64,000 bases of DNA from assembly GCF_002088235.1 (NCBI RefSeq), contig NZ_AQQV01000002.1, forward strand, positions 186,001-250,000, read 5' to 3'. The stretch is from Oceanococcus atlanticus (GTDB lineage: Bacteria; Pseudomonadota; Gammaproteobacteria; Nevskiales; Oceanococcaceae). Shown here piece after piece: positions 54,635-64,000 of this stretch (position 1 is the first letter of the stretch; every line of letters begins with the position of its first letter). A program made the position numbers and the translations under genes. A model generated the notes under the pieces. The model was not told where the DNA came from. It saw only the letters and a program-made list of their open reading frames with translations, and made no database searches.

Positions 54635-55474
54635 TCAGAGTAAATCTTCAGCCAGCGGCGCAGCCTGCACCGCCTGATGCAGTGCGGCCAGCTGGGTCAG
54701 CAGCGCTTCGGCCAAAGCCAGCGGCCAGGAATTGGGGCCATCACACAGCGCTTCGTCCGGCTTGGGATGGGTTTCCATGAACAGACCGGAAACCCCGGCG
54801 CCGATCGCCGCACGGGCCAGCACCGGAATATATTCACGCTGCCCACCGGAGGCATTGCCCTGCCCGCCCGGCAACTGGACCGAATGGGTGCAATCAAACA
54901 CCACCGGGCAGCCGGTGGCACGCATGGCCGCCAGTCCGCGCATGTCCGACACCAGGTTGTTGTAACCGAACGAGAACCCACGCTCGCACAACATCACCGG
55001 TGTTTCGGGTGCAACCTCGCGCATCTTGGCCACCACGTTGCCCATTTCCCAGGGCGACATGAACTGTCCTTTCTTGACGTTGACCGGTTTGCCGGCCAAC
55101 GCCACGCGCTGCATAAAATTGGTCTGGCGGCACAGAAAAGCCGGGGTCTGAATGACATCAGCGACAGCGGCGACCTCTTCGATCGGCGTGTCTTCGTGCA
55201 CATCGGTGATCACCGGCACACCAATCTGGCGCTGGACTTCGGACAGCATGTGCAGACCTTCGTCCATGCCCGGCCCACGGTAGCTCTTGTGCGAACTGCG
55301 GTTGGCCTTGTCGAAACTGCCCTTGAACACGTAGGAGATGCCCAGTCTGGCGGTGACCTCCTTCAGATGCCCGGCAACCTCCAGCACCATGTCCAGACTT
55401 TCCAGTGTGTCCGGCCCCGCCAACAACAGCAGCGGCTGGTCCAGCCCTACCTCGTAGCCTGCAATCGCGGTCAT
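54635..55474 (-). CDS. kdsA: 3-deoxy-D-manno-octulosonate 8-phosphate synthase
   Basis: Makes KDO-8-phosphate from arabinose 5-phosphate and phosphoenolpyruvate for lipopolysaccharide. Recognisable parts are [38 protein letters not shown] and [15 protein letters not shown] 55474 has AGGAGG seven bases upstream; the TTG at 55480 overlaps the pyrG stop and is less likely. The usual GPC of GPCVIES reads GPDTLES here. Confidence 0.95.
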   Translation of the reverse strand: MTAIAGYEVGLDQPLLLLAGPDTLESLDMVLEVAGHLKEVTARLGISYVFKGSFDKANRSSHKSYRGPGMDEGLHMLSEVQRQIGVPVITDVHEDTPIEEVAAVADVIQTPAFLCRQTNFMQRVALAGKPVNVKKGQFMSPWEMGNVVAKMREVAPETPVMLCERGFSFGYNNLVSDMRGLAAMRATGCPVVFDCTHSVQLPGGQGNASGGQREYIPVLARAAIGAGVSGLFMETHPKPDEALCDGPNSWPLALAEALLTQLAALHQAVQAAPLAEDLL

Positions 55475-55476
55475 GC

Positions 55477-57150
<1,674 letters not shown>

Positions 57151-57152
57151 TC

Positions 57153-57182
57153 ATTTTAGCTGATGGGCTTGTCATCGGACAA
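57153..57182 (-). promoter_or_regulatory. Putative pyrG promoter
   Basis: On the minus strand TTGTCC (57182-57177), 18 bases, then TAAAAT (57158-57153), ending 24 bases before the pyrG ATG. The gap is 113 bases and separates pyrG from tilS. Confidence 0.5.
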
Positions 57183-57242
57183 TTGTGCAGGCCCGCCATC
57201 AAACCCGAAAAAACCAACCTAAGCAATTAATTTCAATGGAAA

Positions 57243-58496
57243 TTATTCGATTTCGCCGAGCTCCCAAGACCACTCAAATACAAGCCCCGTCTCGGCACGC
57301 CAGCGATTTCCCACCGCAAGCAGTTCGTCGCCAGCCCACAGCAGCGGATCCCGCGCACGCTGCCAAGGTGGCACACCGGCCTGCTGATAGAGGTTTTTGA
57401 GCCGTCGTTGCATGCCGCCAAAGCGCAACATCTCACCGCCCTGTGGTGAAGCGATGCGAACCGGGGCCTGGGTTTCAACGGACCAGTGCACGCGGCCTCC
57501 GGCAGGCCAGACACGCGAACCTGCGTGCGCGACAGGCCAGTCCAGAACTGGTCGTTCACCAAGCGGCGCCATAACGAAGATGTGATCACGGTAGCGCCGC
57601 AGCTCGGCACCCGGCCAGCGCACCACCGGTTGTGCATCCGGCGCGGCGCTGAGCATCTGACGCCATAAGTCGTCGAGCATGCGGAAGCGCGGCGGCGCAA
57701 AACCCTGATTGCGCAGCCACACCCGTAACAGCTGATTACGCACGGCCGGCGCCTGCTCGCGCAGCTCGCTCACCAACAAGGGCGCATCGGCGTGGCCCGA
57801 TACCGGTTGGCGTTGTTGCGACAACAAGCCGGCGCTGCGCGCGATGTTGGCGGCCGCTTGCGGAAAACGCTGCAGCAGCCGCGGCACGATCTGATGACGC
57901 AGGAAATTGCGATCGTGCTGCATGGACGCGTTAGAGGGATCATCGACAAAACTCAGCTGATGCGCCTCGGCATAGGCCGCGATACATTGCGCATCAACAT
58001 CAAGCAAAGGCCGTTGCAGCTGCCCCACACCCAGCGGGCGCGTAGCCGGCATGGCTGAAAGACCGTCCACTCCACTGCCGCGCAAGAGGTTAAGCAGTAC
58101 GGTTTCAACCTGATCGTCGCGGTGATGTGCGGTCAGCACCACATGCTTGGCGGTCAGGCCGTCGGCCAACAAGGCGTAGCGCTGCTCGCGCGCCCAGGCT
58201 TCCAGATTGGCTGTCGGTGCTGGCGTGCAAACCTGTTGCACGTCTAAGGTCAGCCCCAGGTGTGCACAGAACGCTCGGCCATGCTCAGCCCATGCCGCTG
58301 CATCCGGATGGATGGCGTGGTTAACGTGCATCACTTCCAGGGCTAGCTCAGGTCGCAAGCGTGACAGCGCATGCAACAGTACGCTGGAGTCACGCCCGCC
58401 GCTGTAGGCAACGCGATAGATCAAATCAGCGTTCAGCGCCGCCAGCGCGGCGCGTAACGCGGCTTCAGCCTTCGCGGAACTGACCGTACCCGGCAT
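57243..58496 (-). CDS. tilS: tRNA(Ile)-lysidine synthetase
   Basis: Modifies C34 of the CAU-anticodon isoleucine tRNA to lysidine. The 417-residue protein has the PP-loop [16 protein letters not shown] and [20 protein letters not shown], then the C-terminal substrate-binding domains. It overlaps the accA 3' end by 32 bases; accA-tilS is a conserved pair. Confidence 0.94.
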   Translation of the reverse strand: MPGTVSSAKAEAALRAALAALNADLIYRVAYSGGRDSSVLLHALSRLRPELALEVMHVNHAIHPDAAAWAEHGRAFCAHLGLTLDVQQVCTPAPTANLEAWAREQRYALLADGLTAKHVVLTAHHRDDQVETVLLNLLRGSGVDGLSAMPATRPLGVGQLQRPLLDVDAQCIAAYAEAHQLSFVDDPSNASMQHDRNFLRHQIVPRLLQRFPQAAANIARSAGLLSQQRQPVSGHADAPLLVSELREQAPAVRNQLLRVWLRNQGFAPPRFRMLDDLWRQMLSAAPDAQPVVRWPGAELRRYRDHIFVMAPLGERPVLDWPVAHAGSRVWPAGGRVHWSVETQAPVRIASPQGGEMLRFGGMQRRLKNLYQQAGVPPWQRARDPLLWAGDELLAVGNRWRAETGLVFEWSWELGEIE

Positions 58497-59424
58497 AGCG
58501 CTTCTCGCGACGCGCGATCAGCTCACTGATCGAATACCGTCCCAACTGATCCAGTGTGCGCACCAGCATGTCAGACACTGCCTTGGCTTGAGCGGCCGGT
58601 TGACGGTGAGCGCCCCCCAAAGGCTCGGGGATGACTTCATCAATCAAACCCAACTCCCGCAAGCGCGGCGCAGTCAGGCCCATGACCTCAGCCGCGGTCT
58701 TGGCGTGCTCGGCGCTCTTCCACAGGATCGAAGCACAACCTTCCGGCGAGATTACCGAGTAGATGCTGTGCTGAAGCATGGCCACGTGATCGCCCACACC
58801 GATGGCCAGCGCGCCGCCCGAACCGCCTTCCCCGATCACGGTGCAGATCACAGGGGTCTTCAGACGGGCCATCTCAAACAGATTGCGCGCGATTGCTTCA
58901 CTCTGATTGCGCTCTTCCGCGCCGATGCCCGGGTAGGCCCCCGGGGTGTCGATAAAGGTCAGCACCGGCAGCGAGAATTTTTCCGCCATCTGCATCAGAC
59001 GCAGCGCCTTGCGATAGCCCTCAGGGCGCGGCATGCCGAAATTGCGCCGGATCTTCTCATTGGTGTCACGCCCCTTCTGCTGGCCGATCACCATCACCGG
59101 ACGGCCCTGCAAACGAGCCAGGCCGCAGACCATGGGCGGATCATCCTTGTAGTGCCGGTCGCCCTTGAGCTCCTGGAAGTCAGTGAAGACGTGCTCCACA
59201 TAGTCCAGGGTGTAAGGACGCTGCGGGTGGCGCGCCAGTTGGGCCACCTGCCAGGCGCTGAGCTTGGAGAAAATCTGCTCGGTCAGGCTCTGGCTCTTTT
59301 TTTCGAGCCGGGCAATTTCCTCGCTGATATTGACCGCATTGCCATCGGCAACGTTGCGCAACTCTTCAATCTTGGCTTCCAGATCAGCAATCGGCTGCTC
59401 GAAGTCCAGATAATTCAGATTCAT
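58465..59424 (-). CDS. accA: Acetyl-CoA carboxylase carboxyltransferase alpha subunit
   Basis: With AccD it transfers carboxyl from biotin to acetyl-CoA, the first step of fatty-acid synthesis. A 319-residue product with [37 protein letters not shown] and [20 protein letters not shown] overlaps the dnaE stop (ATGA), the usual dnaE-accA coupling. Confidence 0.97.
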   Translation of the reverse strand: MNLNYLDFEQPIADLEAKIEELRNVADGNAVNISEEIARLEKKSQSLTEQIFSKLSAWQVAQLARHPQRPYTLDYVEHVFTDFQELKGDRHYKDDPPMVCGLARLQGRPVMVIGQQKGRDTNEKIRRNFGMPRPEGYRKALRLMQMAEKFSLPVLTFIDTPGAYPGIGAEERNQSEAIARNLFEMARLKTPVICTVIGEGGSGGALAIGVGDHVAMLQHSIYSVISPEGCASILWKSAEHAKTAAEVMGLTAPRLRELGLIDEVIPEPLGGAHRQPAAQAKAVSDMLVRTLDQLGRYSISELIARREKRYAGYGQFREG

Positions 59425-62400
59425 TCACCCTCCGATGATCGAGACCGGCCAAAATCCGGTCGTCGATAACGAATCAGCACCCGCTGCTTGCCGCAAACGC
59501 CCTCCAGGTCGCGTACAAGTGCATCGCTGATATCCACCCGCCAGTCGGCACCGAGCTTGAAATCAGCCTGCTGACCATCGGCCCGCAGTTGCATCAGCAC
59601 CGGCAATCCGGGTGTCGCCTTATGTTGTTTGAGTATGGGTTGCAGCACAGCATAGTCAAAATCGGCATCGACCGAAATCTGCACGCCAATCGCAAAGCGT
59701 TGGCGCACCTCTTCCAGGTCGAGGATTTCCTCGGGACGGATGCGATAACCGTCCTCGTAATCGTCATAGGCCAGTTTGCCCCAAATCACCAGGGGCTGTT
59801 CACGGCGCAAACGTTGGCGGTTGAGCTCAAGCTCCTCACCGGACAGCATCGCACTGATCCGCGCGCTGCCATCATCCAGGCTCAGTATGGCCCGAAACTC
59901 ACCAAGAAAGCGCATCGACCAAAGCACACCCACCGCCAGCACATCGCGCCCCCTGGGCTTCCAGCGCTTTCCGCCCCGGGTGTTGCTCTGGGCCGGCTCA
60001 TTGGCAATCATGCCGGCAAAATTGTTGCTGATCAGCTGGCCCAGCTCGCGGCGGTACAGATCCATGGGATGCACGGTGAAGTACAGGCCCAGCGATTCCT
60101 TTTCCGCAATCAACAGCTCCTGGGTTTGCCAGGCCGGCACGTCCGGCATCTCGATTTCCTGCGCCTGCTGCACAGCCTCACCGAACAGATCAACCTGCCC
60201 GGCCTCGGCAGCGGCCGCATCCTGCTCAGCCGCGGCAATGGCCTGCGGCAGCGCGGCCAGCAAGGCCGCGCGGTGCTCGCCAAACACATCCAGCGCACCG
60301 GCCTTGATCAAGGCCTCCAGCACGCGCTTGTTCATGCGCTTGAGATCCAGCCTGCGGCAGAACTCGAAAATATCCTTGAATGGCCCGTCCTGCTCGCGCG
60401 CCTCCAGGATCACGTCGACAGGCCCTTGTCCGACGCCTTTGAGTGCGCCCAGCCCGTAACGGATACGGCGGTCGTTGACCACCGAAAAACGATAATCCGA
60501 GCGGTTCACGCACGGCCCGTCCACCGGAATCTCGAGCAGCCGGCAATCCTCCAGCAACGGCACCAGCTTGTCGGTGTTGTCGAGATCGGCGCACATTACA
60601 GCGCACATGAAATGCGCCGGGTAATAGTGCTTCAGCCAAGCGGTCTGGTACGCCACGTAGGCATAGGCCGCCGAATGCGATTTGTTGAAACCGTAGCCGG
60701 CAAATTTTTCGATCAAGTCGAAAATTTCCCCGGCCAGCTGGCCATCAACCCCGTTGTCCTGCGCCCCATCGACAAACTTGCCGCGTTCGGCCGCCATAAC
60801 CTCGGGCTTTTTCTTGCCCATGGCCCGGCGCAACAGGTCGGCGCCACCAAGACTGTAGCCGGACAGCACCTGAGCGATCTGCATCACCTGTTCCTGATAC
60901 AGGATGACGCCGTAAGTCGGCTTCAGAATGGGTTCCAGCGAGGGGTGCGGATAGGTGATCTCGGCCTCGCCGTGCTTACGCATGACGAAGTCATCAACCA
61001 TGCCGGACTGCAGCGGGCCGGGCCGGAACAGGGCCAGCAGGGAGACGATGTCCTCGAAGTTGTCCGGGCGCAGCTTGCGCACCAGCTGACGCATACCCGC
61101 GGATTCAATCTGGAAACATGCGGTGACCTTACCGCTCTGCAGCAGCTCGTAGACACCCGGATCGTCGAGCTCCAGATTACGGATGTCCACCGGCGGCTCG
61201 CCCTTGGCCGCACGACTGATATTGACCAGCTTGGTCGCATGATCAACCACCGTGAGGGTCTTGAGTCCGAGAAAGTCGAATTTGACCAGACCAACGGATT
61301 CAACGTCGTCCTTGTCGAACTGGGTCACCGGATGGCCATCCGGGTCGACGTAGAGCGGGGTGTACTCGGTCAGGGCTTCCGGTGCGATCACCACCCCGCC
61401 AGCGTGCTTGCCCGCGTTGCGGGCCAGCCCTTCAAGCTTCAACGCGGTATCGATCAGCTCGGTGATTTCTTCCTCATCCCGATACGCCTGAGCCAGTTCG
61501 GTGCGGCTTGCACGGATCAGCTCGGGTACGCTGTGCCCCTGCTCCAGCTCGGCCGCAATGGCCTTGTCGTCGAGCCCGGTCAGGGCGCCGGTCAGGCTGA
61601 TACCCAGCTCATTGGGGACCAGCTTGGCGATGCGGTCGACATAGCCATAACCGTGCCCAAGCACACGCCCCACGTCACGCACCACAGCCTTGGCCGCCAT
61701 GGAACCGTAGGTGATGATCTGGGAGACATGATCGCGCCCGTACTGGCGGGCGACATAATCGATGACCCGGTCACGCCCCGCGATGCAGAAATCGACGTCG
61801 AAATCCGGCATCGAGACACGCTCGGGGTTGAGAAAGCGCTCGAACAGCAAATCAAACTGCAAGGGATCAAGATCGGTGATCTCGAGCACCCAGGCAACCA
61901 GCGAACCGGCGCCGGACCCACGCCCAGGCCCCACCGGCACGTCGTTTTCGCGTGACCAGCGAATAAAATCCGCCACGATCAGGAAGTAGCCGGGAAAACC
62001 CATCTGGTTGATCACGCCGATCTCGCGGACCAACCGGGCTTCGTAATCCTCGCGGGTACCGAACAGCACGCCACGCTCAAGACGTTTCTCCAGCCCCTCG
62101 CGCGCCACGTGTTCGATGTAACTGGCCGCGGTATGCCCTTCAGGAACCGGGAAATCCGGCAGCACGTTATTGCCGAACTCCAGCTCCAGATTGCAGCGGC
62201 GGGCAAGCTCCACCGTGTTGCTCAGGGCACTGGGAATATCTGCAAACAGCGCCGCCATGTCCTCGGCAGACTTGAGATACTGCTGGTCGGTGTAACGGCG
62301 CTCACGTCGCGCGTCATCCAGACGGTCGCCGTCGTGAATACACACGCGCGCTTCATGCGATGCGAAGTCTTCGCTGTCGAGAAAACGCACCTCGTTGCTG

Positions 62401-62975
62401 GCCACCACCGGCAAATCCAGACGCAGCGCCATATCCAGCGCGCCACCCACCAGATGATCGGTGCGCCCGGTGCGCTGCAGATCAACGTACAGCCGGTCGC
62501 CAAACACCGCGCACCATGGTTCAAGCAGGGCTCGGGCGGCTTCATCTTCCTGCTGACTGAGCAACTGGGCCAATCCGGCCTGACTGCTCACCGCCACCGC
62601 GATCAGACCATCCGCGTGCTCACGCAACCATTCGGCCTGAACCCGCGCACGGCCCTGTTCGCGGCCCTTGAGCTGAGCCAGCGTCAGCAGACGACTGAGG
62701 TTGCGATAGCCATCCCGATGCTGGCAGTACAGACCAAACCGCAGTGGCGGCTGGCCTTCCTCCAGCACCTCGACATCGGTGCCGATAATCGGTTTGACGC
62801 CAGCGGCCTGCGCGGCCCGGTAAAACTTCACCAGAGCGAACAAATTGGCCTCGTCGCTCAGTCCCAGCGCCGGCAGTCCGAGCTTGCGGGCACGCGCGAA
62901 CAGCGGCTTGAGCCGCACCGTGCTATCACGCAGGGAATACTCGGTGTGCACCCGCAGGTGGACGAACGCGCTCAT
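59421..62975 (-). CDS. dnaE: DNA polymerase III alpha subunit
   Basis: The replicative polymerase. The 1184-residue protein has the N-terminal PHP domain ([13 protein letters not shown]), the palm with catalytic Asp residues in [14 protein letters not shown], the helix-hairpin-helix region and the OB domain near the C-terminus ([15 protein letters not shown]). It sits between rnhB and accA, with four-base overlaps on both sides. Confidence 0.98.
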   Translation of the reverse strand: MSAFVHLRVHTEYSLRDSTVRLKPLFARARKLGLPALGLSDEANLFALVKFYRAAQAAGVKPIIGTDVEVLEEGQPPLRFGLYCQHRDGYRNLSRLLTLAQLKGREQGRARVQAEWLREHADGLIAVAVSSQAGLAQLLSQQEDEAARALLEPWCAVFGDRLYVDLQRTGRTDHLVGGALDMALRLDLPVVASNEVRFLDSEDFASHEARVCIHDGDRLDDARRERRYTDQQYLKSAEDMAALFADIPSALSNTVELARRCNLELEFGNNVLPDFPVPEGHTAASYIEHVAREGLEKRLERGVLFGTREDYEARLVREIGVINQMGFPGYFLIVADFIRWSRENDVPVGPGRGSGAGSLVAWVLEITDLDPLQFDLLFERFLNPERVSMPDFDVDFCIAGRDRVIDYVARQYGRDHVSQIITYGSMAAKAVVRDVGRVLGHGYGYVDRIAKLVPNELGISLTGALTGLDDKAIAAELEQGHSVPELIRASRTELAQAYRDEEEITELIDTALKLEGLARNAGKHAGGVVIAPEALTEYTPLYVDPDGHPVTQFDKDDVESVGLVKFDFLGLKTLTVVDHATKLVNISRAAKGEPPVDIRNLELDDPGVYELLQSGKVTACFQIESAGMRQLVRKLRPDNFEDIVSLLALFRPGPLQSGMVDDFVMRKHGEAEITYPHPSLEPILKPTYGVILYQEQVMQIAQVLSGYSLGGADLLRRAMGKKKPEVMAAERGKFVDGAQDNGVDGQLAGEIFDLIEKFAGYGFNKSHSAAYAYVAYQTAWLKHYYPAHFMCAVMCADLDNTDKLVPLLEDCRLLEIPVDGPCVNRSDYRFSVVNDRRIRYGLGALKGVGQGPVDVILEAREQDGPFKDIFEFCRRLDLKRMNKRVLEALIKAGALDVFGEHRAALLAALPQAIAAAEQDAAAAEAGQVDLFGEAVQQAQEIEMPDVPAWQTQELLIAEKESLGLYFTVHPMDLYRRELGQLISNNFAGMIANEPAQSNTRGGKRWKPRGRDVLAVGVLWSMRFLGEFRAILSLDDGSARISAMLSGEELELNRQRLRREQPLVIWGKLAYDDYEDGYRIRPEEILDLEEVRQRFAIGVQISVDADFDYAVLQPILKQHKATPGLPVLMQLRADGQQADFKLGADWRVDISDALVRDLEGVCGKQRVLIRYRRPDFGRSRSSEGE

Positions 62976-63532
62976 AAAGCGAGGTTATGTTGGGCGACGG
63001 GCGCGTAAGAGTACCGATGAATCACGCACGGGCCTACCCGGCGCAGGGCCGCCAGATGCTGTGCTGTGGGATAACCCTTGTGGCGGGCAAAGCCGAAATC
63101 GGGGTAAACCTTGTCCCAACGCAGCATTTCCGCATCGCGCCACTGCTTAGCCAGGATCGAGGCCGCGCTGACCTCGGCCACCTGCGCATCGGCGCCGACC
63201 AGCGCGCGCGCGCTGCACGCCAGCCCCGGCGGCACGAATTTGCCGTCGATGATGCACTCATCCGGGATCATACCCAGGCCTTCAACAGCGCGACGCATGG
63301 CCAGCAAGGTGGCCTGATGGATATTCAGTTGATCGATTTCCGCGGCGCTGGCCTGCGCAATGCACCAGGCCTGCGCATGCGCTTTGATTGCCGGCACCAG
63401 CGCGGCACGACGCTTCTCACTTAGGCGCTTGGAATCATCCAGACCCGCGGGAACCTGGGCGAAAATGACCGCCGCTGCCACCACCGGCCCTGCCAGCGGC
63501 CCGCGCCCGGCTTCGTCTACGCCGCAGCGCAA
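62972..63532 (-). CDS. rnhB: Ribonuclease HII
   Basis: Removes RNA from RNA-DNA hybrids. The 186-residue protein has GVDEAGRGPLAGPVV (catalytic Asp-Glu), DDSKRLSEKRR and the C-terminal KGYPTAQHLAALRRVGPC. The only start compatible with the family N-terminus is TTG 63532; an in-frame stop lies not far upstream. It overlaps the lpxB end by 16 bases. Confidence 0.95.
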   Translation of the reverse strand: MRCGVDEAGRGPLAGPVVAAAVIFAQVPAGLDDSKRLSEKRRAALVPAIKAHAQAWCIAQASAAEIDQLNIHQATLLAMRRAVEGLGMIPDECIIDGKFVPPGLACSARALVGADAQVAEVSAASILAKQWRDAEMLRWDKVYPDFGFARHKGYPTAQHLAALRRVGPCVIHRYSYAPVAQHNLAL

Positions 63533-64000
63533 AGAGCCAGCACCGCGTCGGCCGCGATGTCACCACTGGGCTGATCCAGCTGTTGCGCCAATGGCGCAAA
63601 CTGCGCGCGTTGCAATTGCGCCCAGCGCGGCCGGGTCAGCAACTGGGTTGCCGCCGCACTGAGGTTCTCTGCGCTGGCGTCGTCCTGCAGCAGTTCACGC
63701 GCGACCTCATCACCGGCCAGGATATTGGGCAGCGCCACGTGCTGAATCTTGAGCATGCCCAGCCCTCGCAGCAGCCATTCGGTGATCGGTGAAGCTTTGT
63801 AGGCGACCACAAACGGCGTACCCAGCAACATGGTTTCCAGGGTCGCGGTTCCGGAGGTCACGATCGCCGCGTCAGCGGCGCGCACCACCTCGCGCATCCG
63901 TCCATCGAAAATGCGCACCGCGTCTTGCTGGCCATGCGCCGCAAGCTGGCTTTCGAACAACCCGCGCACCTTGGCATTGGCCGCCGGCGTGATGAAACGG
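63517..64000 (-). CDS. lpxB: Lipid-A-disaccharide synthase, C-terminal part (5' end outside window)
   Basis: The frame is open to the right edge; residues RFITPAANAKVRGLFE begin the visible part. TSGTATLETMLLGTPFVVAYK and ILAGDEVARELLQ identify LpxB, which joins UDP-diacylglucosamine and lipid X to make the lipid A disaccharide. lpxB-rnhB-dnaE-accA is the conserved order. Confidence 0.93.
   Translation of the reverse strand, partial: RFITPAANAKVRGLFESQLAAHGQQDAVRIFDGRMREVVRAADAAIVTSGTATLETMLLGTPFVVAYKASPITEWLLRGLGMLKIQHVALPNILAGDEVARELLQDDASAENLSAAATQLLTRPRWAQLQRAQFAPLAQQLDQPSGDIAADAVLALCAAA

Noticed and set aside
59589-61955. 788-codon open frame opposite dnaE
   Set aside because: Long only because of GC-rich antisense codon structure; Gln/His/Arg-rich product with no domain, and dnaE is unquestionable.

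Overview
The window is a gene-dense piece (no gene-free gap longer than about 200 bases, GC-rich) of a gammaproteobacterial chromosome. Several classical gammaproteobacterial blocks are present: rpoE-rseA-rseB-rseC-degQ-lepA-lepB-rnc-era-recO-pdxJ, sdhCDAB with assembly factors, surE-pcm-nlpD, and accA-tilS-pyrG-kdsA-eno-ftsB-ispD-ispF. Their combination, plus steroid/alicyclic-type oxidative genes, suggests a lineage near Nevskiales/Xanthomonadales or a similar deep gammaproteobacterium; the genus cannot be fixed from sequence reading alone. No rRNA, tRNA, CRISPR array, IS element or prophage was seen.

Layout. 1-2.35 kb: 3' part of a BarA/GacS-type hybrid histidine kinase. 2.36-13.07 kb (minus): a long sigma-E operon chain, rpoE, its anti-sigma partners and the DegQ-type protease, running into LepA, signal peptidase, RNase III, Era, RecO and PdxJ. 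13.27-19.65 kb: nadB, then the succinate dehydrogenase locus (sdhCDAB) bracketed by two flavin-related assembly factors (SdhE and a DUF1674/SdhAF4 protein) and the Fe-S helper YgfZ. 19.7-22.8 kb: a receiver protein, lysS, and prfB with its programmed +1 frameshift. 22.9-25.5 kb: two OmpA-family outer-membrane proteins, the second closed by a strong terminator.

25.6-42.95 kb is the accessory part. It starts with a translationally coupled trio: a steroid 5-alpha-reductase homologue, a two-domain ketosteroid-isomerase-like protein and a DUF1232 membrane protein. An RND efflux pair with an atypical proton-relay signature follows, then a minus-strand series: a large di-heme c-type lipoprotein, an EthA-like Baeyer-Villiger monooxygenase, an alpha/beta-hydrolase, an amidase and a Dabb-domain lipoprotein. 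Opposite them lie a TetR regulator, a ferredoxin-type reductase, a fatty-acid desaturase and a MerR regulator. Dyad-symmetric elements with shared TTGTC arms sit at the intergenic regions, so this may be one regulated module for oxidising hydrophobic cyclic compounds and remodelling membrane lipids.

42.96-64 kb returns to housekeeping functions: recJ, thrC-hom-alaC, nlpD-yqaA-pcm-surE, smr, ispF-ispD-ftsB-eno-kdsA-pyrG, tilS-accA-dnaE-rnhB and the 3' part of lpxB, most with 1-16 base overlaps indicating translational coupling. rpoS is absent from its usual place after nlpD.
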